A DNA stretch of 64,000 bases, from contig NHNW01000033.1 of NCBI GenBank assembly GCA_002786025.1, forward strand, positions 558,001 to 622,000, given 5' to 3'. Below the pieces are notes generated by a model, which was not told the DNA's origin, ran no database searches, and saw only the letters and a list, made by a program, of their open reading frames with translations. The position numbers were made by a program, and so were the translations under genes. Below are positions 44,922-55,669 of this stretch, one piece after another. The stretch comes from Zasmidium citrigriseum. Taxonomy: Eukaryota; Ascomycota; Dothideomycetes; Mycosphaerellales; Mycosphaerellaceae. Position 1 is the stretch's first letter; each line of letters begins with the position of its first letter.

Positions 44922-47900
44922 CAGGGGGCTGTTAAACACGTCCGGACGATGTGTCAATCCCTCGACAGCCAGGCAGCATTGGATAACCTCGACAGTCAGG
45001 CAGCATTGGATAAGGCCTTCGAGGTCGCTCTCTCGGCGAACAGCCACGCAGCAATGCGGGTTCTACTGAGTTTTGGCGCCAACGCAACTGGAAACGAAGT
45101 CGTGATCCGAAATCGCATCCAACAGAGCGATCGTGAACTGGCACAGTTGCTGCTCGCTGCACCGCAGCCCATGCCTTCGGAAGCCTGGAGATCTTGTCTC
45201 ATGCCTGCTAGTGGCATCTCTCCGGAGCTTCTATCGCAGTGTCTCTTTCATCGCCCTGAAGCTTTCTCTCCCGAAATGGTGATCAAAGCCGTCCAGCTCC
45301 AGGATGTTGCCATTTGTGCTGCGCTCTTGGCTTATGCTCCTCGAACGGTGAAGAGTGAAGACCGTAAAGCTCTGTGCCAGGCGGTCTGCGCAATCTCCAA
45401 TCTAGAGCGCAAGCAGACCTTCTTTGAGCTATTGAGCGGAGCTGGGTGGATCATGGATTGTTTGGAACTCCAAAGGGAACTCATGCAACATGTCAAGAGG
45501 GGCAATGTCGTAATGGTTCGCGGCCTCGTCCACAATGGCATTTCCATAAACGACGACGAGAACAACGCTCTCAAATGGGCTATTGAGCATACTTCGCTTG
45601 ACATGTTGGAAATACTGAAGACAGGGTCACTTTCTGCGCCCTTGAATGCACAAGTTGCAATACACTGGATCAGGCCTTGCCTGACGGAAGATGCTCTTCT
45701 ATCTGTCCTGGACACCGTCTCTTGTTTGGCAGAAACGGCGCTGCCCACGGATTTCCTCAACTACGCGCTTGTCCAAGCTACAAAACGCCGACGTTCCCTT
45801 TCAGTAGAGAGATTGATCTCTTGGGGTGCAAACGTGGAGTTTCAGAACGCTTTGGCTATTCAGGAGTCCGTAAAGACCGGCAATCTTGACATTTTGACGA
45901 CGCTCCTCAGCCAACCTTGTTCGACAAGCAAACTGTCAGACACCATACCAGTTGCCGTCAAGATCTCTTCAAGGTCGACCCGGATGCACGTTTTTCAAAA
46001 ACTTTTGGCGAAAGGCGTAACTTCTGAATCTCTCGGGCCGGCTTTGGAGTCTTTAGTGGCAGAAGAAGGAAATGCAGACCGAGAACTCATCGAACTTTTG
46101 CTCTGCCGTCACCGGGCGTCCCCTGATTGCAGTGATTGTGAACAAAGCAACAGTGTCTTGGTGACGACACGGAAGGGAGACGGCAAAACATTGAGCTTAC
46201 TCTGTCAGGCCAAACCCAGGCAAGAGACCCTTTCTCGGGCTGTCCAAGTCGCCTATGAGAACCTTTCAACTTACAGCGACTGGTTAATATCTTCCATGTT
46301 GTTGATGCTGCTCTCTCACGGGGCCAGAGGCATCGGGGTGGACGAAACTCTTTCCAAATCGGCCAGGGACGGAAGATTGGACATCGTTCGATTGTTGGCC
46401 ATACATGGAGCAGACGTGAATTATCAAAACGGGGAATTGTTCTACTTTGCACTGCGATCTGGCAACCGGCAACTTCTGGAAGCTCTGTGCGAGGGCCGTG
46501 GACCTGACGCTGCGACCGCTGAGCACGCTTTGCTAATTGGCGTCAACGCTCAATACTATGATCACTTGGCCTTCAGTGTGCTGATGAAAGCAATGCAGAC
46601 CGCCAGACTAGGCTCAGTGCTAAACATCGTGTGGGTTTCGGGATCGATGTACTCTATGCTGGCAACTCATCCTCATGCTTCGGAGGTTATGACATTGCTC
46701 CTCGACAACGGTTTGGATGTCAATCTCAACGATGGCAACATAATCCGTTTATCGGTGCAGTTGAGAGACCCTATCCTGGTGCAGAAGGCTCTCTCGAAGA
46801 GTCCGACGATCTCCACGGTGAAAGCAGCCTTCGCCGCTTCGCAGAAGGTGGAGGACAACAGACTCAAGGTCGCTTTTATGAAGCTCTTGTTGGAGAAAGC
46901 CGGATCTGTGGAGATCGGACAGTCTGAAGCTCTTATTGACCAGACGCGGCGAGCAATACAGGGTGATGAGGAAGGCATGACCCTACTGTTAAAACATGGC
47001 GCATCGGTCGACTTCCAGGGTGGTACAGCTTTGAAAGCAGCTGCTAAAGCTGGACATCGGGACATTGTGCGCACCATGCTGGGCTCAACACCATCTGGTC
47101 GGACCCTGAAGGAGGCTTGTCTGGCTGCTGTTAAGTCCACGAGGCTGAACAGGCGAGAGATGGCCTTGATGGTTGAATGCATACTCACAGCCAAATGCAA
47201 AATGTCGTCCCAAGATACCCGCGAACTGCTTTACGACACGGTTTCGGGACTTCCACATGACGTACGGCTACCTTTGCTACTCTTGAAGCGGGGTGTGCAA
47301 GTCGACAAGCCCACTCTCGAGCTGGCACTGGAACGAGCATCGAGCCCGCTACTTGACCTTATACTACAACACTGCAGCCCCAGAGAGATCTTTCATGCTT
47401 GCCGCAATCAGCAAATGAGCGAGTCACGGAGAGCATGGGTTTTTGAGAGTGTGCTTCAGCGGGCAGGTCACAGCCTTACGAAGCACGAGCTTTCGAACGC
47501 TCTGCTTGAAAATCTGGGGGCCCCGGAAATTAAGGACCTTACTGTTGCGAAACTATTGTTGAAGCACGGCGCGGATGTGTCTTGGCGAGACTCACGGGCA
47601 TTCGAACTGGCTATTCACGCTCAATCCCACGAGGCTGTCAGACTTCTGAGCCAACACATCAGAACGAGCAAGGAAGGAGATGCGGCGCTTTCCCATCTGG
47701 CGAATGGCGAGTATGAGAGTCTGCATACGCAACTCGAAATGTATCGTCATCTCCTGCAGCGGAAGGTAAGCAAAACAGGCTGTTCAGCTGCGCTTACTGC
47801 TTTGTTCCTCAGGAGCGGACGACCGCACGCTGAGATTGTGAGTTTACTGCTACAAAAAGGTGCACACGCATCCCACAAGGCTTTCCGCATGGCATGCAAG

Positions 47901-49287
47901 GAGAATGATCTTGCACTCTTTCGAGCACTCTGTGCCCATTCAAAGGAAGCGAACATGATCGTGAAGACTCTATTAGAGCATTGCGATACCGAGCAGAGGG
48001 CGGTGCAGTGGTTCACATCGTGGACTGAGCATCGTCCGGACGAAACCATGCTCGGCGGCGACAATTTACTCTTCTCCTGCCTTCGCAAGTTTCCCGATGG
48101 AACGACGCTCATCTTACTCCTTCTCAACAACGGTGTCTCGGTGCCGGCCATGGTCTCTAACTGCATACTCGAAGAACCCGGAGCGGAGCGGTGCACAATC
48201 TTGATATGGGCCCTGCTCGCAAAACCGCAGATTGCTACCAGCACGATATTGGGATTGCTAAAACTAAACCATGTTAAAGGTCAGTCCGCACAGCATTAAC
48301 AGAGCTCCATGAAGTGTTGCTGACATGATCCCAGCCTTGATCGCGTATTGTACACCCAGAACGCACGTATGTGCCGCCTTCGCTTGTCTTTTGGACTGCT
48401 CGAGGACACCAATCCTAAGGACGATTTTAAAAATGAACAGAGCAGTTGCAAACAATTACCTAGTTCCTCCGTCGACATTCGCTAGGCTTGCCGGCGTTCC
48501 TAAAGACGAAGAAGAAGACACCGGGAGCCAAAACCTGCGTATGGCGTCGCTGTACTTGGGAAACTTCGACGCTTTCGCTCTCCTGAACAAGGGACATTTG
48601 ACTGATGAGGGCATATTACACCTGGCGGCATGCCTCGGATTGCCCAGATTTGTTGAGAGCCTGCTGCAGAGTCATGACCCGAATGAAGTACACGAAGAGT
48701 ACGAGAACCTCATACCTCTAGCAGTCGCTATTGAGTCCACGACCCCGAGCCCGTATTGCAAAGTCGCAAACGAGGAAGAAGATTTCGAGATTCGACGAAA
48801 ACGAACAATCCAGATCCTGGCCCGGAAGACGGACTTGGGCTGGAGACACAGGGGTCGGACTGTTCTGCACTTTGCATTGGGACAGGGTCCTGAAACGACG
48901 ACGATCTTGTTGGATGCTCTTGATCTTTGCGATGATCGGGATCGATTTGAGAAGTTCAAGTACACAGACAAGGCTGGGAAGCCGTACAGGCCTCATGAGT
49001 ATGTGATCGACCTCATGACGGATATGGGAACTAGCAAAGAGACCGTATTCGCGCTGTTGGTCTGTTTGAAAAAAGGGCATTTGATACCAGATGATGTGCT
49101 AGGTGCGTGAAGGGAGACTTCAGCGAGATCGTATATATCGATGTTTCTCGATCCCTCAGAGACAAGACGCGAGACGGGTACGGCCAGAGACGATTTCGCT
49201 GCACACATCGTTTCGCTCGCCGATGGCAACTGTGAAAGTCCTTTCGAGCGTACTGAGATATCTCACAGGATCAGTCAAACCAAATAG
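44922..49287 (+). CDS. Ankyrin-repeat protein, 3' part of the split gene
   Basis: Three exons (44922-48279, 48335-49102, 49160-49287) join in phase and give about 1417 residues. The first in-frame ATG is 44949, so a truncated product of about 1408 residues could in principle be made. The sequence is a chain of degenerate ankyrin-type helix pairs of a fungal subtype: MRVLLSFGANATGNE, VRGLVHNGISINDDEN, VERLISWGANVEFQNALA, IVRLLAIHGADVNYQNGE, MTLLLKHGASVDFQGGTAL and KLLLKHGADVSWRDSRAF. The repeats run over nearly the whole length, with no enzymatic domain. The last exon (ETRRETGTARDDFAAHIV) ends in a short charged tail. Ankyrin arrays mediate protein contacts and in fungi often form the sensor part of NLR-like recognition proteins. 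The 5' part of this gene is at 10182-11196, beyond the transposon island. Confidence 0.8.
44961..45014 (+). repeat. 27-bp in-frame tandem duplication
   Basis: Two 27-bp units (44961-44987 and 44988-45014) differ at two bases and each encode LDSQAALD plus Asn or Lys. It lies just behind the transposon junction in the first ankyrin helix. Confidence 0.85.
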
Positions 49288-51332
49288 AAGACACACTCCT
49301 CGCTATCTCCTCCAAGCCAGCCCGGGGCTTCTTGGTCAAGCGGATGAAGACTCTGGAGAAGTTGAACATCTCTGCTTTGTGCCATCACATTGGAAAATTG
49401 CGCACGGCTGTAGCTCACAAGGCCCACTCGTCTGTACGTTCGTGCTTCCCGGTCCAAAGCTTCGAGAAGGAGCCAGGAGAATGCCATCCTGCCCCAATAG
49501 CCAGCATGCAGGACGTAGTACTCGGAGCCAGTGTGAGCCTCGGGGGGAGCATCCAAAGTCAGTTCAACATCCTCCAAATGCCTCCCGACCGGTGCTTCGC
49601 CTGTCTGTCGAAGCAGGGTATAGGCAGTAGATCCCTCTTTAGAATGTCGTGGCTCGAGCGAGACTCTTCGTAGGTGACCCCGAATCTCAAGTCGCCCGTC
49701 CTGAACTGTACGCTCTGAAATCATCTTCAAGTCTTCACTCGACAGTCCTTGTACATCTATGCTAAATGCCGGAGTCATTCGCATGGAGTAGGTCACATAC
49801 GTTACAGGCATATCGATAGAGAGTGGCGAGAAGCTTGGAAATATTCTCTCGGGTCTGGGTAGCAATGGTCGTTCCAAGCATGGTTCCACCTTCCAGAGCA
49901 GCTGTCGATGTAAATGCTTTCGCCACAAGCCAGCCAGATACTTGTCTCCAGACAGCCTCTCGATCTCTTTCGCAAGACCAATTAGTGCCCACGGCTTGTC
50001 GTTCGGATACGTGAACTCGCACTTAGTGTATCTTGCGAGAATACTGTGCCACATGTTACAAAGACACTGGCTGTCTTTGCACGGCATCGATCTTACTTCA
50101 TCGTCCATTGTACCCTCTTGAAGACGTTGAAGACTGCCACGCCACCCGATCGTGGCCTTGTCGTACTCTCGAAGGAAAGACTCCTTATTGACATGACCTT
50201 CGATGGTAGAACCTGCGTGACACTCCCATGATATAGTGCCATCCATGAAATAGAGTATTCGTGGGGACAGCATTCGTTCCTGGAAGACCCAGCCTCTTTG
50301 ATTGAGCGCTGCTTCAGATGTTCGTTCCTGAATCGCCCACGTGTCGATGAGACGGTAGGTACCAGCTCCTAAGCTTACGGAGTTTGTCCGTACGTTGATC
50401 TCGATGGGTTTGACGAGAATTGTATCCCTCGACTGGAAGAGTCCATTGGTCGAGTCGTGACCATCAGCCGCTGATATGTTGCATTTGCCGTTCGCGAAGA
50501 CGGAGGACATGTCTTTGGACTCTTTCTCCCAATCTTCGGGGCTGTCCTGAATAATACACAATGCGTCAATCCAAAGATACCGTACGTTCATAGTACGGCA
50601 GACTATGATGCCATCTCGAAACGTCTTGGGCAACGAGCTGATCGGGAATCCCTTTGAGAGGGAGTCTTCATTGTGTTTCAGCAGCTGGAGAAAATCCGCA
50701 TTGGCCCATCGATGACTCAGTGTAATGTACTCTGCGTCGTTGATCGAACTTGCTGCGGTGTTAACTAGACGGAAATGATCTAGATCGTCAGGTACGTCCA
50801 CATCGAGTAGGCGAGTGGGTACCCAGTGCGATACTGCGCTTCTTGGACAAGACGAATGTCTTTCGCAACATTCTTCCAGCCAACGATGGGCCTGATCCAG
50901 AACAGACTCGTGACCAGTGTCTATAGCATGCGTCTTGTCTTCGTTGCCAGAGAGCGTTTCATTGGCATCCGAGTCGCCCTTAGTCGGATGGAAGGAAAAG
51001 ATCATGCTGACAGAAGTCGCAAGCCAGTACGTTTTGAATTCTAGCAGCACTCGTCCGAAGTCACTGAACTTTCTGTATGTCATGAAAGGGCGATCCTCCC
51101 TAATTTCCACGGCCGAGCCTTCGCATTTCTGGTGAACAAGGCCAATCGATTGATCCAGATCCGGGACTTGTTGCTTCAATTGCTTTAACATTCTGGCACA
51201 AATTTGACATCGCTGCTTCGCCGACTTCAAAAGCTCATGGATATGCTCGTGATGAAGATAGATGAGGTTGGACTCCTTCGACTCTATGGCAGTGCCATCA
51301 AAGCACGATTGACAGGTATCGCAGACACCCAT
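49275..51332 (-). CDS. HET-domain (heterokaryon incompatibility) protein
   Basis: A single exon of 685 residues with an ATG start. The three HET blocks are present: EYITLSHRWA (about residues 201-210), LWIDALCIIQDSPEDWEKES (253-272) and GWVFQERMLSPRILYF (347-362). The N-terminus has the CDTCQSCF and RCQICARML cysteine pairs seen in many HET proteins, and HRWLEECCERHSSC precedes the domain as usual. HET proteins trigger cell death after fusion of unlike hyphae. They act in the cytosol, and the domain is distantly TIR-like. The stop codon overlaps the last exon of the ankyrin gene by 13 bp, tail to tail. No truncation is seen; it looks intact. Confidence 0.92.
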   Translation of the reverse strand: MGVCDTCQSCFDGTAIESKESNLIYLHHEHIHELLKSAKQRCQICARMLKQLKQQVPDLDQSIGLVHQKCEGSAVEIREDRPFMTYRKFSDFGRVLLEFKTYWLATSVSMIFSFHPTKGDSDANETLSGNEDKTHAIDTGHESVLDQAHRWLEECCERHSSCPRSAVSHWVPTRLLDVDVPDDLDHFRLVNTAASSINDAEYITLSHRWANADFLQLLKHNEDSLSKGFPISSLPKTFRDGIIVCRTMNVRYLWIDALCIIQDSPEDWEKESKDMSSVFANGKCNISAADGHDSTNGLFQSRDTILVKPIEINVRTNSVSLGAGTYRLIDTWAIQERTSEAALNQRGWVFQERMLSPRILYFMDGTISWECHAGSTIEGHVNKESFLREYDKATIGWRGSLQRLQEGTMDDEVRSMPCKDSQCLCNMWHSILARYTKCEFTYPNDKPWALIGLAKEIERLSGDKYLAGLWRKHLHRQLLWKVEPCLERPLLPRPERIFPSFSPLSIDMPVTYVTYSMRMTPAFSIDVQGLSSEDLKMISERTVQDGRLEIRGHLRRVSLEPRHSKEGSTAYTLLRQTGEAPVGRHLEDVELTLDAPPEAHTGSEYYVLHAGYWGRMAFSWLLLEALDREARTYRRVGLVSYSRAQFSNVMAQSRDVQLLQSLHPLDQEAPGWLGGDSEECVFYLV

Positions 51333-52253
51333 GGCTGATGTCGCAACTCCGATGATCGAAAGTCGATCTTGAGGCGGTCGTACCTCCCAAGTCAGACCCG
51401 GGCAAGCGACTTGTTCTTGGTGGGTGATTTAGTACCTCGCTCCGCAACAAAGCTTTGTCGATAAATGTGCCAAACTAAGAACAGTAGGTAGTGTCATTTT
51501 GAAAGGCGTTGGCTAAGAAGCTTGTTGTGTGGGAGCGCCTAAGTTCGGAGGTAGAGGTGGTCATGAAGGATTGCAGAGCTTAGATGAAGCTCCAAGGTGG
51601 AGGGGTCTCGGGTGATCTTGTATGCAGGCCGCTTCTCCACAGCCTACCTCGACTAATGTAGTGTAACCGGGCGAAGCTGGGCCTCAAAGCAAAAGGAGGT
51701 GGCGCAAGGCGGAGTCATTAAGTCTGTACTAGGACGGAAATTCAGCGAACAACACACAGAAATGTTCAGGGAAAGGGTTCCTATGCTGGAGCACAGGCTC
51801 GAGGAACGAGAGAAAAGCAAGGCAAAATTGGGAGGAGATTTCAACAACCGAGAGAATCGATCTGTTGACGAGGCTGAGGACTGTATTGGCAGGCTGTCAT
51901 GATGAGAGAAAGAAACGGCTATGAAACATTTATTCTCATATCGCAAAGGTCATTCTATCATTTTGGTATGCAAAGTCAAAGATTAAAGATATTGTACACG
52001 TTGCAAATCATCGCTCCTCTCGCTCGAGTACCGCCTCTCAATCAAGCTGTCGTATACGAAATCGCTCGCTAGAAATGGCAAGATTCAAAAAGGGACTCCC
52101 CCGTACACGCTGCAAATCAACGCTCCTCTCGCTCGAGTACCGCCTCTCAATCTCAATCGATCTGTCGTATGTAGACTCTCTCGCCGAGGAAAGCAAATAG
52201 TAGGAGAAGTTCCGTTCAGACCCTCGTCGTTCTGTCGTATGTGAAATGCCCCC
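51333..52253. other. Intergenic stretch with short direct repeats
   Basis: No convincing gene. It holds the promoter of the HET gene at its left end. Near the right end a 50-bp unit occurs twice (51994-52043 and 52103-52152), and the word CTGTCGTAT occurs three times (about 52047, 52165 and 52231), giving a period of roughly 110 bp. This lies at the 3' side of the secreted-protein gene. Confidence 0.6.
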
Positions 52254-53012
52254 TCAGGAAGGTGATGAAGTCGCCGAAGCAGTCACTGAAGACGTGCAAG
52301 TCGAGCATCCATGCTGCCGAACTGCAGCACCACCAACCGAGCAGACCAACGAATCCGTAACGGGAAAGTAGTAATCCTCGCGGCAGTTCACCCAGATGCA
52401 GTAGTTGTTTCCGTTCTGGTGTCCTTGTTGGAAGAATGGGTGGACCTCAGCCTCGGTCGGAGCGTAGCCTTGACGATTCATGCAGCGCTCAGCGACTTGG
52501 TCGGGGCAAGGGATGCCGGTAGAGAAGAGGTCCGTATATCCGCCGATCAGCTGGAGAGTGCTCGCTGGAACGCAGCCGACGGCGGTGGAGTACCCGTCGA
52601 CGAGTGACATATCGCAGTTGGCAGTGCCGTTCTTGGGAAAGAAGCACTCCATCTTCGTGCTGCCGGGACCGGGGTTCGGCTGTTTGTTTGAGATTAGCGT
52701 CATTTGCATGTGATGACAATGTGGGGTTTGACATACGTTTGGACCGATGAACATGGCGCCGCCGTCTTTCTCGTGGGTGGGAACGCAGATGGAGCCGTCG
52801 GTAGTCGCTTGCCCGCTGTGGGCTCCCCATGGGCCTTGGAAAGTATAGTAGAAGCCGGCAGTGGTCGCGAAGGAGATGCACATTTGGTCGGCTCTAGCGC
52901 GGGGCTCCCAGGCGGGGCTGAATTCGAAGTTTGGCTTGAAGGCGGAGACAGAGGTTGAGAAGGCGGCGAGAGCAACGAGGGAGAGAGTCTTCATGCTGAT
53001 AATTGGCGCCAT
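52254..53012 (-). CDS. Cysteine-rich secreted protein, possibly thaumatin-like
   Basis: The frame starts MAPIISMKTLSLVALAAFST and has a clear signal peptide, probably from Met7 (52994), with cleavage after VSA. A GT-AG intron (52680-52736, GTATGT donor, CTAAT branch, CAG acceptor) is 57 nt long and has no stop, so spliced and unspliced forms both stay open. The spliced protein is about 233 residues, joining FIGPN to PNPGPGSTKMECFF. The mature part has about a dozen cysteines. The segment CDMSLVDGYSTAVGC resembles the 'SLVDGY' signature of thaumatin-like proteins, but I cannot place the whole chain in a family. It is likely extracellular. In a plant-associated fungus such a protein could be a wall or effector-type protein; that is speculation. 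Confidence 0.75.
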   Translation of the reverse strand: MAPIISMKTLSLVALAAFSTSVSAFKPNFEFSPAWEPRARADQMCISFATTAGFYYTFQGPWGAHSGQATTDGSICVPTHEKDGGAMFIGPNVCQTPHCHHMQMTLISNKQPNPGPGSTKMECFFPKNGTANCDMSLVDGYSTAVGCVPASTLQLIGGYTDLFSTGIPCPDQVAERCMNRQGYAPTEAEVHPFFQQGHQNGNNYCIWVNCREDYYFPVTDSLVCSVGGAAVRQHGCSTCTSSVTASATSSPS

Positions 53013-53204
53013 GTCGGAGGAGGTCTTGAAGTTGGCCGTGCGGTTGGTGTATCGGTGTAGCTGTCTGCCTGAAGTGTATTTGTGGATGTGTGTAGGTTGT
53101 ATGTGTATTGGTGGAGTAGTTGTCTGGAAGACTGTTAGGTTGTTGGTGGTCGCTGGTTGATGTCGAGAGGATGTTCCAAATCAGAAATTTTGGAAGAAAA
53201 GGTC

Positions 53205-53213
53205 GTATATATG
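53205..53213 (-). promoter_or_regulatory. Possible TATA box of the secreted-protein gene
   Basis: CATATATAC on the minus strand lies about 195-220 bp upstream of the start codon. It is followed by pyrimidine-rich DNA. Position is plausible for a fungal core promoter with a long leader. Confidence 0.35.
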
Positions 53214-53370
53214 CTCGGTAGGCATGTGGACAGCAGTCCGTGCACACAGTCACTTTGACCTGCTCATGCGGATGACCTTATACTCCATGCCATGTGTTTG
53301 CTTGATTGGAGCGTAACTAAGCGAGCTTTTGAATCACAAGGAGTCGAGATGAATAGTAGGTGCTGTTGAA

Positions 53371-53582
53371 AGGGGTAGCAAACTTCTCGGCATTAGGGAG
53401 TTAGGCCTTTTGTTGTCCTCGTGTTGGCTTAGCAAGTATACCTTATGTATACAATGCTACTAATGCGTCGTCACAAGGGGTGGAACCAATTAGTATATAC
53501 CGTCTAAAGGGGAGCAAACTTGTCGGCATTAGGGAGGTAAGCCTTTCGTTGTCCTCATAATGGCTTGGCGGGCATGCTTGGT
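53371..53582 (+). repeat. Two diverged copies of a 78-bp repeat
   Basis: Copy 1 (53371-53448) and copy 2 (53506-53582) share AGGGG-AGCAAACTT-TCGGCATTAGGGAG and further blocks. Many differences are G/A or C/T, with copy 1 carrying the A and T forms (AGCAAGTATA against GGCGGGCATG). Confidence 0.75.
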
Positions 53583-53926
53583 GTATCCATTCATTGATGC
53601 TTAATAATCATGTGGTGGATATGAATGTATTTCCTATGGCATACAACTACTGCATAATGGCGGCGATTGGTGGAGGTTTGGTCTGGAGCGTGAAGGCGAC
53701 TCTCAGCCGGACCGCAGCCTCGCCCACGAGGCCAGTAGTCACACAGCAGGGAGTGTCGTCGGCCGCCGGTCGCAAAGGAGGTGCTTTGAAACCTCAGTAG
53801 ATACAATGTCAGACGTTGAAATTCGGAGATGATGGATGAGGGGTTTGCAGTCAGAATCTGTCGTCTTCATCAATGTTGAATTCTATCACAAACACCTCGC
53901 TTTTCACACGTTCTCTGACCAACGTC
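53583..53926. other. Intergenic stretch downstream of the deaminase
   Basis: Nothing recognisable. Short overlapping open frames of about 70 codons occur on both strands without domain, splice or start support. Confidence 0.4.
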
Positions 53927-55669
53927 TTAATCCAGACCTTCCACCTCCCTCGCCTCCCCAAACTCCTTCACAACCCACGCACAAAACGCCTCAAACTCCT
54001 TCGCCCACTCCCTCATCCTCTCCGCCCTTATCCCACTTCCATACGCCCCCGCCTTAATCTCCGCATTCCACTCCTTCGCCGTACAGTCCTCAAAATTCGC
54101 CCACCTCACACTATTCTCCGCCAGACTGGCCAGACCCGGCAATCCCAGATTCTCCCACCCTTGCAGCGCCTGCCAGAAATCGTGCGACATGCCACTGTTG
54201 CCTTGTCCAAGGATGGCGGGGTCGTCGTTGGAGAGGGAGCAGGGGATGCCGCGGGCGAGGAGACCGGGGAGGGTGTTCATCATGATGCTGCCGGTGTAGC
54301 GGAGGACTTCGTTGGAGACGGGACAGGATTCAATGAGGATCTTCTTGTCTTTGACCATGTCGCAGAGGAGAGGATGGCGGTAGAGGGATATGGCGTGGCC
54401 GATGCGGCGGGTGCCGAGGAGGATGGCGTCGTAGAGATTCTCATCTGTGGAGTTGCCATCACCGAGGGTTTCACCGGCGTGAAAGAAGAAGGGGATGTCG
54501 ACGCCGGATTCGGCGCAGGCTTTCTTGAACCAGAAAAGTTCCGGGAGGAGTTCTACGTGTGAGCGACCGAGATCTTCTTGTCCGACGAGATCGTAGCCGC
54601 CGATGAGGTCGGGGAATTCGCACTTCATGTCGATGCAATTTTTCATGTCTTCGATAATGGATCGGGTTCCGAAGTGGCGGATGCTGGTCCAGATGAGGCG
54701 GGCGCCCCAGAAGCCTTTGCCTTCGGGAGAGGCTTTGAACTTTTCGATTTCGTCTTCGAGGTGTTCGAGCATTGTTGCGTAGCCATCTTCGGGAGTCTCC
54801 GATCCTTCGCGGTAGTACGGAACCGTGAAGTCTGATCGGATATCGACCCATCGTACGCCATCTTCATGCAAGTATTTGAGGATCAGGCGGATGAAGGCGC
54901 GGAAAATGGGCTCGTAGCGGTGAAGGGTCTTGACGATGCCGAAGCAGGAGATGAACTTGACCCAGATGTCGTTGGGGCCCATGTGATGGGAGATGGATTC
55001 TTCTTCGGTGATAGTGATGCGAGACTTGAGCCATTTGATGAAACCTTCCTTGCCGCCATCCGGGAAGCTCTCGGCAGCAGTGGCGATGGGGATCTTGGAG
55101 TTGGGTTTGTAGGATTCGGACCAGATTGGAGGACCGTCTGATATTGACTCGGGCTTCGCAAATTGAAAGATGAAGGGCGTGGTTGCAGTATTGCGGATCT
55201 CAGCAGTGTGAAGCGATTGCTCGGCGAGAATGCACATGCCTGGCGTGGCGAAAGCAATATCGATCAGCCAGTCCATATCTCCAGTGGCATCCAGATGGCA
55301 GTGCAAAAGAGCACCCTTGGGCATCTTCTTGACGATCTGCCAGAGTTTGCTCTTCTCCATGCGATCTTTGGCGAGGGAGAACATCATGCCCGGATAGATG
55401 TTGCCCTTGGTGGATGCGGCCAGCTCGTCTTCTACATCGGCACTCCACAAGGTCTGCTGTTCCTCGTAGCGGATAGCTGAGACGATGGCAGATGCCTCGG
55501 CAGCCATTGGCGACAAAGTCTCTCTGAAGGCATGGTCGTAGCGTTGGGCTTTCTCCTGGGCTATCAGGGCATCTCTGCCGTCCAGATACTTTTGGATGAA
55601 AGGTTGGTCGAAGCTGGGCACGCCCTCCTGCTTGGCGTACTCCTCGTCGGACTGTGTATTCGAAGCCAT
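53927..55669 (-). CDS. Adenosine deaminase, CECR1/ADGF type
   Basis: A single exon of 580 residues that starts MASNTQSDEEYAKQ. It catalyses adenosine to inosine in purine salvage, judging from the family. Metal and catalytic residues are visible: LLHCHLDA (His123, His125), HAGET (His397 and catalytic Glu400), HAISL (His425) and LSNDDP (Asp482, Asp483). The block VRWVDIRSDFTVPY and GGYDLVGQED are typical of the ADGF branch and not of short cytosolic ADA. Unlike animal ADGF it has no signal peptide, so it is probably intracellular. It is divergently transcribed from Atg2 across 634 bp. It looks intact. Confidence 0.92.
   Translation of the reverse strand: MASNTQSDEEYAKQEGVPSFDQPFIQKYLDGRDALIAQEKAQRYDHAFRETLSPMAAEASAIVSAIRYEEQQTLWSADVEDELAASTKGNIYPGMMFSLAKDRMEKSKLWQIVKKMPKGALLHCHLDATGDMDWLIDIAFATPGMCILAEQSLHTAEIRNTATTPFIFQFAKPESISDGPPIWSESYKPNSKIPIATAAESFPDGGKEGFIKWLKSRITITEEESISHHMGPNDIWVKFISCFGIVKTLHRYEPIFRAFIRLILKYLHEDGVRWVDIRSDFTVPYYREGSETPEDGYATMLEHLEDEIEKFKASPEGKGFWGARLIWTSIRHFGTRSIIEDMKNCIDMKCEFPDLIGGYDLVGQEDLGRSHVELLPELFWFKKACAESGVDIPFFFHAGETLGDGNSTDENLYDAILLGTRRIGHAISLYRHPLLCDMVKDKKILIESCPVSNEVLRYTGSIMMNTLPGLLARGIPCSLSNDDPAILGQGNSGMSHDFWQALQGWENLGLPGLASLAENSVRWANFEDCTAKEWNAEIKAGAYGSGIRAERMREWAKEFEAFCAWVVKEFGEAREVEGLD

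Noticed and set aside
54471..54851. Arg-rich minus-strand frames of up to 126 codons within the deaminase
   Set aside because: They are frame-shifted shadows of the deaminase with biased Arg content.
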